A stretch of DNA of 64,000 bases from Corallococcus caeni (lineage in GTDB: Bacteria; Myxococcota; Myxococcia; Myxococcales; Myxococcaceae): the NCBI RefSeq assembly GCF_036245865.1, contig NZ_BTTW01000003.1, positions 434,001-498,000 on the forward strand, written 5' to 3'. A program made the translations under genes and the position numbers. Positions 1 through 9,004 of this stretch are shown here, piece by piece; positions within the stretch are counted from its first letter, which is position 1; each line of letters opens with the position of its first letter. Below the pieces are notes generated by a model. It saw only the letters and a list, made by a program, of their open reading frames with translations. It was not told the origin of the DNA and did not search any database.

Positions 1-1
1 G

Positions 2-535
2 GAGTCCGGGGGCGCGGCGGCGGTGACGGTGGGGCTGTGCCTGGGCATCGTGTCCGGCCTGTCCGCGGGGAGCATTGGCGGCCTGGCGAGCGGGCGCGGT
101 CCGTCCGTGCGCAACGTACAGGTGGCGGCCATCGCGACGAGCCTGGTCCCCATGCTGGTGTGGAGCAGCGCCTCGTCGGTGTCCTTCGCGGGCGCGGTGG
201 CGGCGAGCGCGCTGGTGGCCTTCCTGACGTGCGCGTTCCGGCTGCCGTTCTACGCGCTGGAGGTGCTGGCGCAGGCGGTGGCGTACGCGGTGGAGCGCTT
301 CACCGGGAAGCCCACGCTGCGCTGGGTGCCGGTGCGGCACCACAACCTGAGCTACCTGCCGCACCCGTTCCTGGGCCGGCACCTGGCGCTGGCGGTGCGC
401 TCGCGGCCGGCGGAGGTGCTGGCGGTGGCGGACGCGTGCCTGCGCTCGCCGGGCAACATCCTGGTGGGCTGGCCCTGGGTGGTGGAGGCGCTGGAGCGCG
501 CGCACGCGCAGGATGCCGCCGGCCCCCACGCCTGA
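2..535 (+). CDS. C-terminal part of a membrane protein (partial)
   Basis: The frame is open from the first bases of the window to a TGA at 533-535, so the gene begins upstream and only its last ~177 codons are seen. A GTG at 23 could be read as a start but nothing favours it. The first ~85 visible residues are hydrophobic and glycine/alanine rich, consistent with two or three membrane helices. The rest is a soluble tail with His/Arg-rich stretches (around VPVRHHNLSYLPHPFLGRH). I do not recognise the family. xerD follows on the same strand after 67 bp. Confidence 0.6.
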   Translation, partial: ESGGAAAVTVGLCLGIVSGLSAGSIGGLASGRGPSVRNVQVAAIATSLVPMLVWSSASSVSFAGAVAASALVAFLTCAFRLPFYALEVLAQAVAYAVERFTGKPTLRWVPVRHHNLSYLPHPFLGRHLALAVRSRPAEVLAVADACLRSPGNILVGWPWVVEALERAHAQDAAGPHA

Positions 536-602
536 GGCCACGCGGCGGGGGGCACGTCAGGGAGTTGCCCCCGGGGGCGCGTCCGGTACCCTCCAAAAGA
601 CC

Positions 603-1541
<939 letters not shown>

Positions 1542-1758
1542 GGGGGACCCTGGCCCTGGGGGAGGGGCCGGGGGTGCGTGCGTCGCGCGCGAACGCAATC
1601 GCTTGCGGTGAAGACGCGCCGAGGGCCTCGCGCTCGCGACGCCGCGAGCCATTCCCAGAGCAAGCGAGGCATTCCGGGCAGTTGGATCGCCGTGTGCAGT
1701 ACCGCCGCGCGTTCCACCCCACTCGGGCGCGGTGTGGCCCACGAAGGACTGCTCGTCC

Positions 1759-3288
1759 ATGAAGCGTTCCCGCCAATCCCTGATGTCTGGCGTCCTGGGC
1801 CTCACCGGCTGCCTGGCGCTGTCCCTCTCCGGCTGCAAGGTGCCGGAGGCCGACGCGGCCGAAGCGAAGCCGCCGCCCAGGAAGGCCCCCGCCTCCAACG
1901 TGGTGCCGGCCTCCGCCACCGCGCCCTCGGACGCCAAGGTCCGGACGCCGTTCGCCGCGGCCCGCGAGGCGTTCGAGCGCAACTCCGTGAACGCGAACCC
2001 CTTCGCGGACAACAACGGCAACATCCCGCCGTCCTCGCAGTACCAGGGCCCGCTGTTCAGCCTGAGCCATGACTATCCGCAGTCGCCCGTCGCGCCGCCG
2101 GCCAACCCGCCGTGGATCGCCGCGCTCAAGGGGCAGCCCATCTCGAAGGCCAACGCGCTCGCGTACGTCAACGCGCTGAAGGCGTACATCGCGCCGTCCA
2201 TGCAGACGCTGCTCTACAACTATCCCCAGTGGGATGCGGCGAAGGCGGGCTGGTACAACGAGCCGTGGCTCGCCTCCATCCGGGAGAGCATCCACGGCAC
2301 GTACGTGGGCTCCGAGTTCCCCGCGGCCACCTTCGCCGCGTCCGGCCTCAAGGTCGACATGACGACGTACGTGCTGACCTACTACGACAAGGTGGCGGCG
2401 TACGCGCTGGGGCAGGTGTGGGGCAAGACGGCCATGAACCCCACGCTCACCAACACGTCCGCGCAGTTCCCGGAAGGGTCCATCGTCATCAAGGTGGCGC
2501 TGACCAGCGCGCTGGCCAAGGACTGGCCGGTGATGCAGGGCGCGACCCTGTGGCCCGTCTACGTTCCGCCGCCCAACGGCCCCTCGAACGCGCCGCCGCA
2601 GGTGATGAACGCGTCGGTGATGCAGTTCGACATCATCGTCAAGGACACCAAGACGGCGCCCAAGACAGGCTGGGTGTTCTCCACGCTCGTCTACGACATG
2701 CGCGTGCCCGGCAGCGCGTGGGACAAGATGATCCCCCTGGGCGCGATGTGGGGGGATGACCCGAACGTCAACTCCACGCAGAACCCGGGCGCGCCGCTGC
2801 AGGAGACGGTGATCAACCCCGCGGCGCCCGAGTACTCCACGGCGACGCTGGGGTGGGGCGGCCGCCTGTCCGGCCCGAACGACGGCGCGGTGGTGGATCC
2901 CGCGATCGTCAACGGCAAGCTCGTGCGCAACGTGCAGGCCTCGTCGTGCATGAGCTGCCACAGCGTGGCCGAGTGGCCCATGAAGACGTTCCTCCTGCCC
3001 ACCACCACGATGCCGCCGACGGTGGGGGGCCCGGACAAGAACGCCCTCGTCTTGGAGCAGCCGGGCTCGCAGGCCTGGATGAAGTGGTTCCAGGACAACC
3101 CGGGCAACGTGCCGCTGGATCCCGGGACGGTGCCCATGGACTTCGACATGGTGTTCGCCTTCAAGTCGCTGCCCGCGTGGCAGGCGGCGACGCAGGGCAA
3201 CAGCGGCATGAAGGCCTTCGAGGCCCTCGACGCCGTCCGCGGCCAGTCGCCCGTCAACCCGCGCGACCTCAAGTACAACGGCCAGTAG
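1759..3288 (+). CDS. Lipoprotein with a c-type haem-binding motif
   Basis: The 509-residue product starts with a lipoprotein signal (MKRSRQSLMSGVLGLTG) and a lipobox LSGC, putting the acylated cysteine at C26. A low-complexity proline/alanine linker follows, then a long globular region. One CxxCH haem c site is visible: C397-M-S-C400-H401, followed by a Met/Trp-rich stretch. This suggests a membrane-anchored periplasmic or surface monohaem cytochrome-like electron carrier. Haem attachment is inferred from the motif alone. An in-frame ATG at 1732 lies upstream, but only the start at 1759 gives a proper signal peptide. It stands alone, with a hairpin terminator after the stop. Confidence 0.75.
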   Translation: MKRSRQSLMSGVLGLTGCLALSLSGCKVPEADAAEAKPPPRKAPASNVVPASATAPSDAKVRTPFAAAREAFERNSVNANPFADNNGNIPPSSQYQGPLFSLSHDYPQSPVAPPANPPWIAALKGQPISKANALAYVNALKAYIAPSMQTLLYNYPQWDAAKAGWYNEPWLASIRESIHGTYVGSEFPAATFAASGLKVDMTTYVLTYYDKVAAYALGQVWGKTAMNPTLTNTSAQFPEGSIVIKVALTSALAKDWPVMQGATLWPVYVPPPNGPSNAPPQVMNASVMQFDIIVKDTKTAPKTGWVFSTLVYDMRVPGSAWDKMIPLGAMWGDDPNVNSTQNPGAPLQETVINPAAPEYSTATLGWGGRLSGPNDGAVVDPAIVNGKLVRNVQASSCMSCHSVAEWPMKTFLLPTTTMPPTVGGPDKNALVLEQPGSQAWMKWFQDNPGNVPLDPGTVPMDFDMVFAFKSLPAWQAATQGNSGMKAFEALDAVRGQSPVNPRDLKYNGQ

Positions 3289-3302
3289 GCCGGTGACACC
3301 CG

Positions 3303-3343
3303 GGAGCGCGGGGGAGGGCGGTGAATCGCCCCCCTCGCGCTCC
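3303..3343 (+). terminator. GC-rich hairpin terminator after the CxxCH lipoprotein gene
   Basis: GGAGCGCG at 3303-3310 pairs with CGCGCTCC at 3336-3343, and the stem continues imperfectly through the G-rich/C-rich inner arms around a GTGAAT loop. It starts 15 bp after the upstream stop codon. No U-tract follows, as is common in high-GC genomes. Confidence 0.6.
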
Positions 3344-3350
3344 ACTATCC

Positions 3351-3366
3351 TGACAGAAGGCTGTCA
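3351..3366 (+). promoter_or_regulatory. Short inverted repeat upstream of the GST gene
   Basis: TGACAG (3351-3356) and CTGTCA (3361-3366) form a perfect 6-bp inverted repeat with a 4-bp spacer AAGG. It lies 23 bp before the ATG at 3390, where a dimeric repressor could sit. No regulator is adjacent, so the operator role is only a possibility. Confidence 0.3.
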
Positions 3367-3389
3367 CAGGCCGGGCGCATCGTCGCGTC

Positions 3390-4133
3390 ATGAACCTGAA
3401 CGCCTCGCGTCCCCTGACCCTGCTGGAGCTCGTCGACCCGGGCCTCCCCGGCTTCGAGAGCTACTCTCCCTTCTGCCTCAAGGCCCACCGCGCGCTGAAG
3501 TACGCGGGGCTGTCCTACGCGTGCGTCCGCGCGGACAACCCCGCGGCGCACCGTCCCCACAGCCCCACGGGTCAGGTGCCGGTGTTGCTGGTGGGGGCGG
3601 AGGCAGTGCCGGACTCCACGGACATCCTCGCGCGCATCGAGCAGCTGGCCCCCGGCCGCATCGCCCGGTCTCCGGAGGCGCTGCTCTGGGAGGAGCTCGC
3701 GGACACCTCCGTCAACGGCTTCCTCGTCGCGGCCCGGTGGGCGGATGACCGCAACTGGCCCGCGACCCGCACCGCCTTCTTCCACGCCATGCCGGCGCCG
3801 GTGCGCGCCGTCGTGCCCGCGCTGCTGCGGCGCAAGCAGGTGGGGAAGCTGGTGGCGCGCGACGTCTGGCGCGCGGGCCCGGAGGCGTGCTGGCGCCGGT
3901 TCGGGGCGCTGTTGGATCAGCTGGATGCGCGGGCCCCGGAGCATGGCTTCTGGCTGTCCGGTCCGCTCAGCGTGGCGGACCTCGCCCTGTTCTCGCAGCT
4001 GCACAGCCTGCGGACGCCGCTCACGCCCTGGCAGGGCGCGGAGGTGGACCGGCGCCCGCGGCTGAGCGCGTGGCTGGGGCGGGTGGACGCGGCGACCCGC
4101 ACCGTCAGCGTCCCCCTGCGGGCCGCGAGCTGA
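3390..4133 (+). CDS. Glutathione S-transferase family protein
   Basis: The 247-residue product has a GST layout. An N-terminal thioredoxin-like half (about 10-90) includes YSPFCLKAHRALKYAGL (the SPFC/helix-1 region), the cis-proline segment GQVPVLLVG and PDSTDILARIE, where GSTs bind the glutamyl part of glutathione. An all-helical C-terminal half (about 100-235) ends with the typical LSGPLSVADLALFSQL segment (GST N-capping box). The substrate cannot be deduced and a glutathione-independent binding role is possible. It stands alone and converges with the frameshifted gene on the other strand. Confidence 0.8.
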   Translation: MNLNASRPLTLLELVDPGLPGFESYSPFCLKAHRALKYAGLSYACVRADNPAAHRPHSPTGQVPVLLVGAEAVPDSTDILARIEQLAPGRIARSPEALLWEELADTSVNGFLVAARWADDRNWPATRTAFFHAMPAPVRAVVPALLRRKQVGKLVARDVWRAGPEACWRRFGALLDQLDARAPEHGFWLSGPLSVADLALFSQLHSLRTPLTPWQGAEVDRRPRLSAWLGRVDAATRTVSVPLRAAS

Positions 4134-4145
4134 GGCGGTGGTCTG

Positions 4146-4879
4146 TCAGAACTGGCCCGCCAGACCGCTCACGACGCCTCCCTCCCGGGACATCCCGAGG
4201 ACCGGTACCACCCGCGCCCCCGGAAGGAACAGCTTCGTGGGAGGCCGTGCGGCAGTGGAGCGATGGGAGAGCCCGTAGCCCAGGAACCCGCCCACGATGG
4301 GCGTCACGAGGAAGCAGACGCCGCCAATCACGTCGGCATTCCCCACTGCCTCGTAGGCGAACAGCGCGGAGGGCATGGCCCCCAACGCGGCGCCCAGCAG
4401 GGTGTAGCCGAAGCTGCCCTGGCCATCGAACAGGAAGCCGGTCAGGTAGATGGGCAGGGCGGCTCCGAGCGTGCCGCCTACGCCCGCGAGGAGGGAGATC
4501 TTGAGGCGGTCCCGGCACGTGAAGTTCGAGCACTCGGGCCCCAGCGCGTTGGCGGTGGTCTTACCCAGCTTCCCCCGCTCAGGGTCCCCAGCAGCCCCAG
4601 CGACGCGCCGAGGGCGAGGTGCGCGCCGAGGGTGTAGTCCCGCGTCAGCTCCGGCGCGGCAGCAGGGCTTTCCGGAGGCAGGGAGATTTCCTGTCCCCGG
4701 GCAACGAAGGGCAGCGACATCAGCGCCGACAGCAGGAGGGGAACACACCAGGTGCGGATGACCGTGGACGTCCAGACACAGGAAGGGGCAGGGCGGTCCG
4801 GAAGGGCGTTGCCGCACGAACACCGTGCACGCACTTCCGTCGGATAGCGAAGGGTTGTGCGCGCGTTGAAGCACACCAA
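4146..4879 (-). pseudogene. Small membrane protein gene broken by a +/-1 frameshift
   Basis: Two overlapping minus-strand frames together make one plausible protein. The 5' frame (from 4879 down) contains a signal-like segment CVPLLLSALMSLPFVARGQ and then TRDYTLGAHLALGASLGLLG. The 3' frame (ending at 4146) continues with KTTANALGPECSNFTC and several glycine-rich membrane segments. The frames join at a run of five C on the plus strand (4572-4576). One extra base in that run restores a single frame reading ...LLGTLSGGKLGKTTANALG.... The start is uncertain (ATG at 4879, an internal GTG or a later ATG). The family is unknown. It is either a recent pseudogene or a one-base sequencing/assembly error in a homopolymer. 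Confidence 0.6.
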
Positions 4880-4947
4880 CTAACGATCAAACATTGGACA
4901 GCGTCATCTGACGGGCATGTCGGTGCGGACCTCGTTACGGTGCGCGC

Positions 4948-5391
4948 ATGAACCCGCTCCCCCACACGCCCCCCACTGGTGAACCTGTTCCGCTTCAATC
5001 GGCCTCGATGGAGTCGCTCGACGCGCTCATCCAGCGGGTCGACAACATGTCGGAAGTGGAGCTGGATCACCTCCCCCTGGGGATGATCCAACTGGACTCC
5101 CAGGGCCGGATCCTCAAGTTCAACCGGACCGAGGCTTCGCTGGCGCGCATCCAGGCTCGCGAGCAGATCGGCAAGAACTTCTTCTACGACGTGGCGCCGT
5201 GCACCCGCGTGCGGCAGTTCTTCGGCCTGTTCCAGGAGGGCGTCCGGGCGAAGAAGCTCTACCAGACGTTCGGCTTCGTCTTCCGCTTCGCGCACGGCGC
5301 GCGCCACGTGGCCATCACGCTGTTCTACAGCGACAAGACGGACTCGGTCTGGGTGCTGGTGTCCGACAAGGTGATGCCCGGCGAGCGCTGA
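4948..5391 (+). CDS. Photoactive yellow protein-like PAS domain protein
   Basis: The 147-residue product matches photoactive yellow protein (PYP) over one PAS domain, about residues 38-143. Shared landmarks with Halorhodospira PYP are LGMIQLDSQGRILKFN (PYP FGAIQLDGDGNILQYN), IGKNFFYDVAPCT (PYP IGKNFFKDVAPCT) and the closing VWVLVSDKV strand. C85 aligns with the p-coumaroyl-binding Cys69 and E62 with Glu46. PYP Tyr42 is Phe58 here, Arg52 is Ile68 and Thr50 is Ala66, so a chromophore, if bound, would have an altered hydrogen-bond network. The protein has no output domain. No tyrosine ammonia-lyase or coumarate ligase gene lies nearby. The first 20 residues are an extension; Met21 is an alternative start. 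Light sensing is an inference; a redox or ligand-binding PAS protein is the alternative. Confidence 0.75.
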   Translation: MNPLPHTPPTGEPVPLQSASMESLDALIQRVDNMSEVELDHLPLGMIQLDSQGRILKFNRTEASLARIQAREQIGKNFFYDVAPCTRVRQFFGLFQEGVRAKKLYQTFGFVFRFAHGARHVAITLFYSDKTDSVWVLVSDKVMPGER

Positions 5392-5405
5392 TCCGCCTTC
5401 AGCGC
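5385..5405. terminator. Bidirectional hairpin between convergent genes
   Basis: GCGCTGA (5385-5391) and TCAGCGC (5399-5405) form a perfect 7-bp stem with a 7-nt loop. The stem arms contain the stop codons of both the PYP-like gene and the convergent gene. Confidence 0.55.
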
Positions 5406-5794
5406 ACGAAGCCCGCCACGGGGCTTTCGAAGACCTTGCTCACGACGTTCATCGTCCGGAGCCAGGCCTGCGCCTCCTCGCCCAGCCGCCCGTAGACGCG
5501 CACGTCCACGGGCCTCGCGACGCCGAGGAGCGCCTTGAACTCCGGCCAGCCGGAGATCCTCCGGATGTGCTCCATGACCTGGCGCGAGTCCGCGAACGTG
5601 ATGACCGCGCCAACCTCCGGATCCTCCGGCCGGGCGTGGAACTGGATGCTGAGCAGGCTGCTCACGCCCTCTGTTTCCAGCCGCCGCACCGCGGCCTGAA
5701 GGGTCGCGGTGAAGACGTCGAAGGGCGCCGTCCGTTCGAGCACCTCCACCAGGGTGATCCGCTCACGGGCTGCTGGGTCCATTCGCGCGCTCAA
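5399..5794 (-). CDS. Hypothetical protein
   Basis: This 131-residue soluble protein has no signal peptide or membrane helix. It has an alternating helix/strand pattern with a strand-rich centre (SSLLSIQFHARPEDPEVGAVITFAD) and the segment HIRRISGWPEFKAL. I do not recognise a family. It starts at ATG 5794, or at the in-frame ATG 5782 (MDPAARERITL). It lies 16 bp downstream of the RNA ligase gene on the same strand, so the two may be cotranscribed. It converges on the PYP-like gene. Confidence 0.55.
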   Translation of the reverse strand: MSARMDPAARERITLVEVLERTAPFDVFTATLQAAVRRLETEGVSSLLSIQFHARPEDPEVGAVITFADSRQVMEHIRRISGWPEFKALLGVARPVDVRVYGRLGEEAQAWLRTMNVVSKVFESPVAGFVR

Positions 5795-5810
5795 GTTCCC
5801 TTGATCAGGC

Positions 5811-6800
5811 TCAGCTCCCGGCTACATCCAACGCCTGTCGGATGAGAGGCCGGGCAAGGTCGCGAACGTGCGAAGACAGCCGCTCCTCGCTCGCCGGATC
5901 CAGGGACTGACACGCGGTTGGGAACGCCAACTCCAGATCCACCCGGACATCCAGCTCCACCTCGCTCACCACGGCCTCCGCGTCGTCGCGCCCGCACTTC
6001 GAGAGGGCGCTGGCGATCCGCGCGGGATTCACCAGCCGTGAGGACCAGTCCCGGAGCTCGGCGAACGACAGCCGCTGGTGGGCATCCCAGGCCGTGCTTT
6101 CGTCGAAGCGGGCCTCGTTGAACTCCTCGATCTTCCGCTTGAAAGCCACGCGCTGCCCGGGTGCCATGGGTTGCTCACTCTTGATGACGAGCCCCTCCGC
6201 CCAGTTGTCGGCCAGTGGGGGCAGGCCGAGCACCTCGGGGAGCCGTGTCGGCGCCCGCGTGGGAGCGGCTTCCATCTGCGCCCGGGTTCCTCGCGCCACG
6301 ACGGGAGGCGTCAGCACCCCGGCGGCCTTCGCGGCCGTCTCCACGTCGCGATGCGAGAGCATCACGCCCTCGTCCTCGTCCGACCGGGCCACGAGGACAT
6401 CGAACAACACCCAATGCAGGTCCGGCGCGTACCAGATGCCCGTCTGGACCGGCATCATCCCCGGCACAACGGGCACCTCCGGATGTGGATAGCGGCCCCC
6501 CAGCAGCTCTCCGTAGAGGTAGACGCGCGCGTCGGTGAGCCCCAGAGCCCGAACGGCGCCCCGTGCTGCGTTGCTCAAGGACACGCGCAACAGCTGCCAT
6601 CCAAAGAAAGAATCCCCCTCCTCGAGCCAGGCCTTGCGCTTACCGAAGTGGACCGCCTCGTCCTGTACGCCCAGGACGAGCTGCGCGCCATGGAGCTTCT
6701 CCAGCGCCACCCAGCTCCCTGAAGGACTGGCCTGCCCCCGCGCATCACCCGCGGAGGATATCTTCAGAAAGGGTCGGAAGCGCATGGCCTCAGTTTCCAC
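5811..6800 (-). CDS. RNA ligase, Rnl2 family
   Basis: The 329-residue protein carries the nucleotidyltransferase motifs of Rnl2-type RNA ligases, which seal 3'-OH/5'-phosphate RNA ends using ATP. Motif I is EKLHGAQ with lysine K35 as the AMP acceptor. Motif III is YLYGELLGG, motif IIIa is WVLFDVLV, motif IV is EGLVIKSEQ and motif V is VAFKRKIEEF. The helical C-terminal ~110 residues would be the family's C-terminal domain. Rnl2 relatives repair nicked or cleaved RNA in phages, trypanosomes and bacteria. No kinase/phosphatase partner is adjacent. The SitA-like toxin pairs lie divergently just upstream, so repair of toxin-cut RNA is a speculative link. ATG 6785 (MRFRPFLKISS) is an alternative start. 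Confidence 0.85.
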   Translation of the reverse strand: METEAMRFRPFLKISSAGDARGQASPSGSWVALEKLHGAQLVLGVQDEAVHFGKRKAWLEEGDSFFGWQLLRVSLSNAARGAVRALGLTDARVYLYGELLGGRYPHPEVPVVPGMMPVQTGIWYAPDLHWVLFDVLVARSDEDEGVMLSHRDVETAAKAAGVLTPPVVARGTRAQMEAAPTRAPTRLPEVLGLPPLADNWAEGLVIKSEQPMAPGQRVAFKRKIEEFNEARFDESTAWDAHQRLSFAELRDWSSRLVNPARIASALSKCGRDDAEAVVSEVELDVRVDLELAFPTACQSLDPASEERLSSHVRDLARPLIRQALDVAGS

Positions 6801-6866
6801 CCAAGTTCGCCCGATTCAAACCGCAGGAATCCAGCGTCGTCCGCCCAGCGTCGCACAAAGAGCCTC

Positions 6867-8141
6867 ATGACCTTTCGAGTTCACCTCGCAGTCCTGATTC
6901 TGTTCCTGCTGGGTGCGTGCGCCACCCCACGGGGCAGGGTGCGGCTGGATACGGGGGAAGGGCCACCCATCGAGTACAGCCCGCCTTCTCCCGTCCAGGC
7001 CGTGGCGGTAGGGGCGGGGGCCTTCGAGAAGGCGCTGACCGAGCTGATTCTGAATGCGCCCATGCGCCTCCGGACTTCGCGGCCGGGCAACTGGGTGCGC
7101 GCGTCCTATCCCACGAGCGATGCCGACTCCCGATGGCAGCGGGTGACGGACCGTGGCTTTGGCGGCTTCTGCGAACCGGGGCCTCGGCGGGGTGACTGCA
7201 TCTCGCTGCTCGAAGACGTGATGGGGCTGAGTGACTGGGAAAAGCTGGGCGTGGCGCTCGCCCTGTCCCTCGAGCCCCTCAAGGCGAGCATCTCCAGGGC
7301 CGTGGAGGACACCCTGGCGCCCCAGCTTTTCTACTCGGTCATCGCCACGGGCCTCGTGACCTGGGCGGCGCTGGCCGCCAATCCCGAGCCCGCCTTCACC
7401 AAGGCCGCGGCGATCATCTCGGCCCTGCTCCTAATCTACCTGGGTGCGGAGACGTTCCTGGAGTTGGTGGAGGCGAGTCAGGACCTGAAGCTCGCGACGG
7501 ACCAGGCCACCACCTGGAAGGAGCTGGATCAGTCCGGTCAACGCTTCGCCGCACGGATAGGTCCGCCCATCGCGCGGGTTCTCGTCCTAGCGGTCACGGT
7601 CGCCGTGAGCCACAGCATGACCGGTGGCGCGTCGCTGCTCGCGGCCCGGCTGTCGACACTGCCGAACTTCCCGGGAGGCGCGGCGGGGGCCTCACGCATT
7701 GGCGTCCATATCGCGAGCCTTGAGCAGGTGCGGGCGGTGTCCGTTTCGGGCGGAGTCATCACGCTCTCCCTTCCGTCCACGGCCGTCGCCATGGTGGCCA
7801 AGGGGAGTGGGACACCTCCGGCCAGCGGTGTGCGCTCCTGGAACTCCTTCAGCGCCCTCAAACGGGCACGAGGCCCCGCGGGGCCAGGGAAGCAGTGGCA
7901 CCACATCGTCGAGCAGACGGATGGAAACGTGCAGCGCTTCGGCCCCCAGGCCCTGCACAACACCGAGAACGTGATCGCCATCGACGAAGCCATCCACCAG
8001 CGGATCAGTGCGTTCTACTCGTCCAAGGACGTCCGCTTCTCAGCAACGCAGACCGTGCGACAATGGCTGAGCGGCCAATCCTTCCAGGCCCAACGCGACT
8101 TCGGCATGACCGTCCTCGGGTGGTTTGGAGCGCTTCCGTGA
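6867..8141 (+). CDS. SitA-like lipoprotein polymorphic toxin, copy 1
   Basis: The 424-residue product has a lipoprotein signal with lipobox LGAC (C18) and a following RVRLDTGEG...IEYSPP segment. It resembles myxobacterial SitA toxins, which pass between kin by TraA-dependent outer-membrane exchange. Residues ~90-300 form a conserved delivery region with hydrophobic stretches (LFYSVIATGLVTWAALAANPE; ARVLVLAVTVAVSH). The C-terminal ~80 residues start WHHIVEQ (344-350), with HNTENVIAIDEAIHQRI and YSSK. This is the layout of an HNH/AHH-type nuclease, so cutting of nucleic acid in the recipient is inferred. The stop overlaps the GTG start of the immunity gene (GTGA). Copy 2 lies 2.1 kb downstream. 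Assignment to a numbered SitA family is from memory. Confidence 0.75.
   Translation: MTFRVHLAVLILFLLGACATPRGRVRLDTGEGPPIEYSPPSPVQAVAVGAGAFEKALTELILNAPMRLRTSRPGNWVRASYPTSDADSRWQRVTDRGFGGFCEPGPRRGDCISLLEDVMGLSDWEKLGVALALSLEPLKASISRAVEDTLAPQLFYSVIATGLVTWAALAANPEPAFTKAAAIISALLLIYLGAETFLELVEASQDLKLATDQATTWKELDQSGQRFAARIGPPIARVLVLAVTVAVSHSMTGGASLLAARLSTLPNFPGGAAGASRIGVHIASLEQVRAVSVSGGVITLSLPSTAVAMVAKGSGTPPASGVRSWNSFSALKRARGPAGPGKQWHHIVEQTDGNVQRFGPQALHNTENVIAIDEAIHQRISAFYSSKDVRFSATQTVRQWLSGQSFQAQRDFGMTVLGWFGALP
7641..8013 (+). repeat. 373-bp identical block shared by the two toxin genes, copy 1
   Basis: Read base by base, 7641-8013 is identical to 9779-10151. It covers the end of the delivery region and the catalytic-looking WHH segment. 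Flanking sequence on both sides is clearly diverged, including the last ~40 toxin codons and the immunity gene. This fits gene conversion or a selectively conserved core. Confidence 0.85.
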
Positions 8142-8500
8142 GCACTCGCAAGTTTCAGAAGGCCAGCATCGAGGAACTCGTCCAGTGGTACGAGGAGGGC
8201 GCCATCGCACACGGGCAAGCCTTGGATGCCGCGGACTCACGTTCCGCCAATCGCGCCGCCGACAAAATCTCGGGGGCCTACCGGGAGCTTCGGAGTCGAG
8301 GCGCGACTTCCCAGCTCCTTCCTTTACTTCAGAGCAAGGACGAAACCGTACGTTCCCACGTCGCGGCCCATGCCCTGGAATTCGCTCCGGACCTTGGCGA
8401 GCCTGTATTGCTCTGGCTCGCGAAGCGTCCCGGGTTCGTCGGGATTGGTGCTCACTACGCACTCAAGGCCTGGCGCGAGGGCACGCTCAAGTTCCCCTGA
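8138..8500 (+). CDS. DUF2019-type immunity protein for toxin copy 1
   Basis: The 120-residue protein starts at a GTG inside the toxin stop (GTGA overlap), the usual toxin-immunity coupling. The EELVQWYEEGAIAHGQALDAAD opening, ANRAADKISGAYRELRSRG and HEAT-like LLPLLQSKDETVRSHVAAHAL match DUF2019 proteins, small helical-repeat proteins seen as immunity partners of polymorphic toxins. It has no signal peptide, so it should neutralise the toxin in the cytoplasm. It is about 80% identical to the copy-2 protein. Differences cluster in EEGAIAHG, SKDETVRSH and AKRPGFVGIG, which are candidates for specificity positions. Confidence 0.75.
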   Translation: MSTRKFQKASIEELVQWYEEGAIAHGQALDAADSRSANRAADKISGAYRELRSRGATSQLLPLLQSKDETVRSHVAAHALEFAPDLGEPVLLWLAKRPGFVGIGAHYALKAWREGTLKFP

Positions 8501-8511
8501 GCGCACCCTCC

Positions 8512-8902
8512 GGGGTCGTCCGCCTCGTTGTGGGCTCCACCGCTCCACGGACCGGGACGGCGCCAGCTCTCCCATCGCCGCTGTGCGCAGCGCCTGACGG
8601 ATGCTCTGGCTGCCGCTGAGCTTGGAATACAGATACAAGTCATCCGCCGTCAGGTCCGGCGGGGCAGGGCGGGGGATCGGCTCGAACACCGGCCTTCCAT
8701 CCAACGCGAACAGCGGGGCCTCTCGCGTGCTTGCCAGCAGCTCGCCCAGCGTCGCGCCGCCCGCCGCTAGGTCCAGGAGCACGTCCTCCTCCTCGGAGAA
8801 GGTCTCCACCGAGAACTCGCGGAACGTCGTGTCCAGGCGCGGAAATGTCTCCCGGAACAGCGTCCACGCCCCCTCATCGGGAGTTCCCTTCTGGATACCC
8901 AT
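8512..8902 (-). pseudogene. Decayed remnant of a DUF4388 gene
   Basis: On the minus strand this stretch is a shrunken copy of the intact DUF4388 gene at 10654-11841. Matching pieces include FPRLDTTFREFSVETFSEEE, LLDLAAGGATLGELLAS, FEPIPRPAPPDLTADDLYLY and IRQALRTAAMGELA. Compared with the intact copy it lacks the N-terminal ~160 residues. It also lacks 255 bp between two GCGAACAGCG repeats (10940-10949 and 11195-11204, fused at 8706-8715), 49 bp between CGCTCC repeats (a frameshift), and the last codons with the stop. An ATG at 8902 gives a readable frame, but it runs into the antisense of the immunity gene. It marks the end of a duplicated toxin-immunity-DUF4388 block and fills the gap between immunity 1 and toxin 2. 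Confidence 0.8.
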
Positions 8903-9004
8903 GGCCTGCGGTTTAGGAAACCGTCGCTCCATCCGATGGGCCTGTCGCTCAGCTCCCGCCCCGTCTTCCCCTTGCCTCAAGCCCCGCGCTAGGGAGAGGG
9001 ACTC

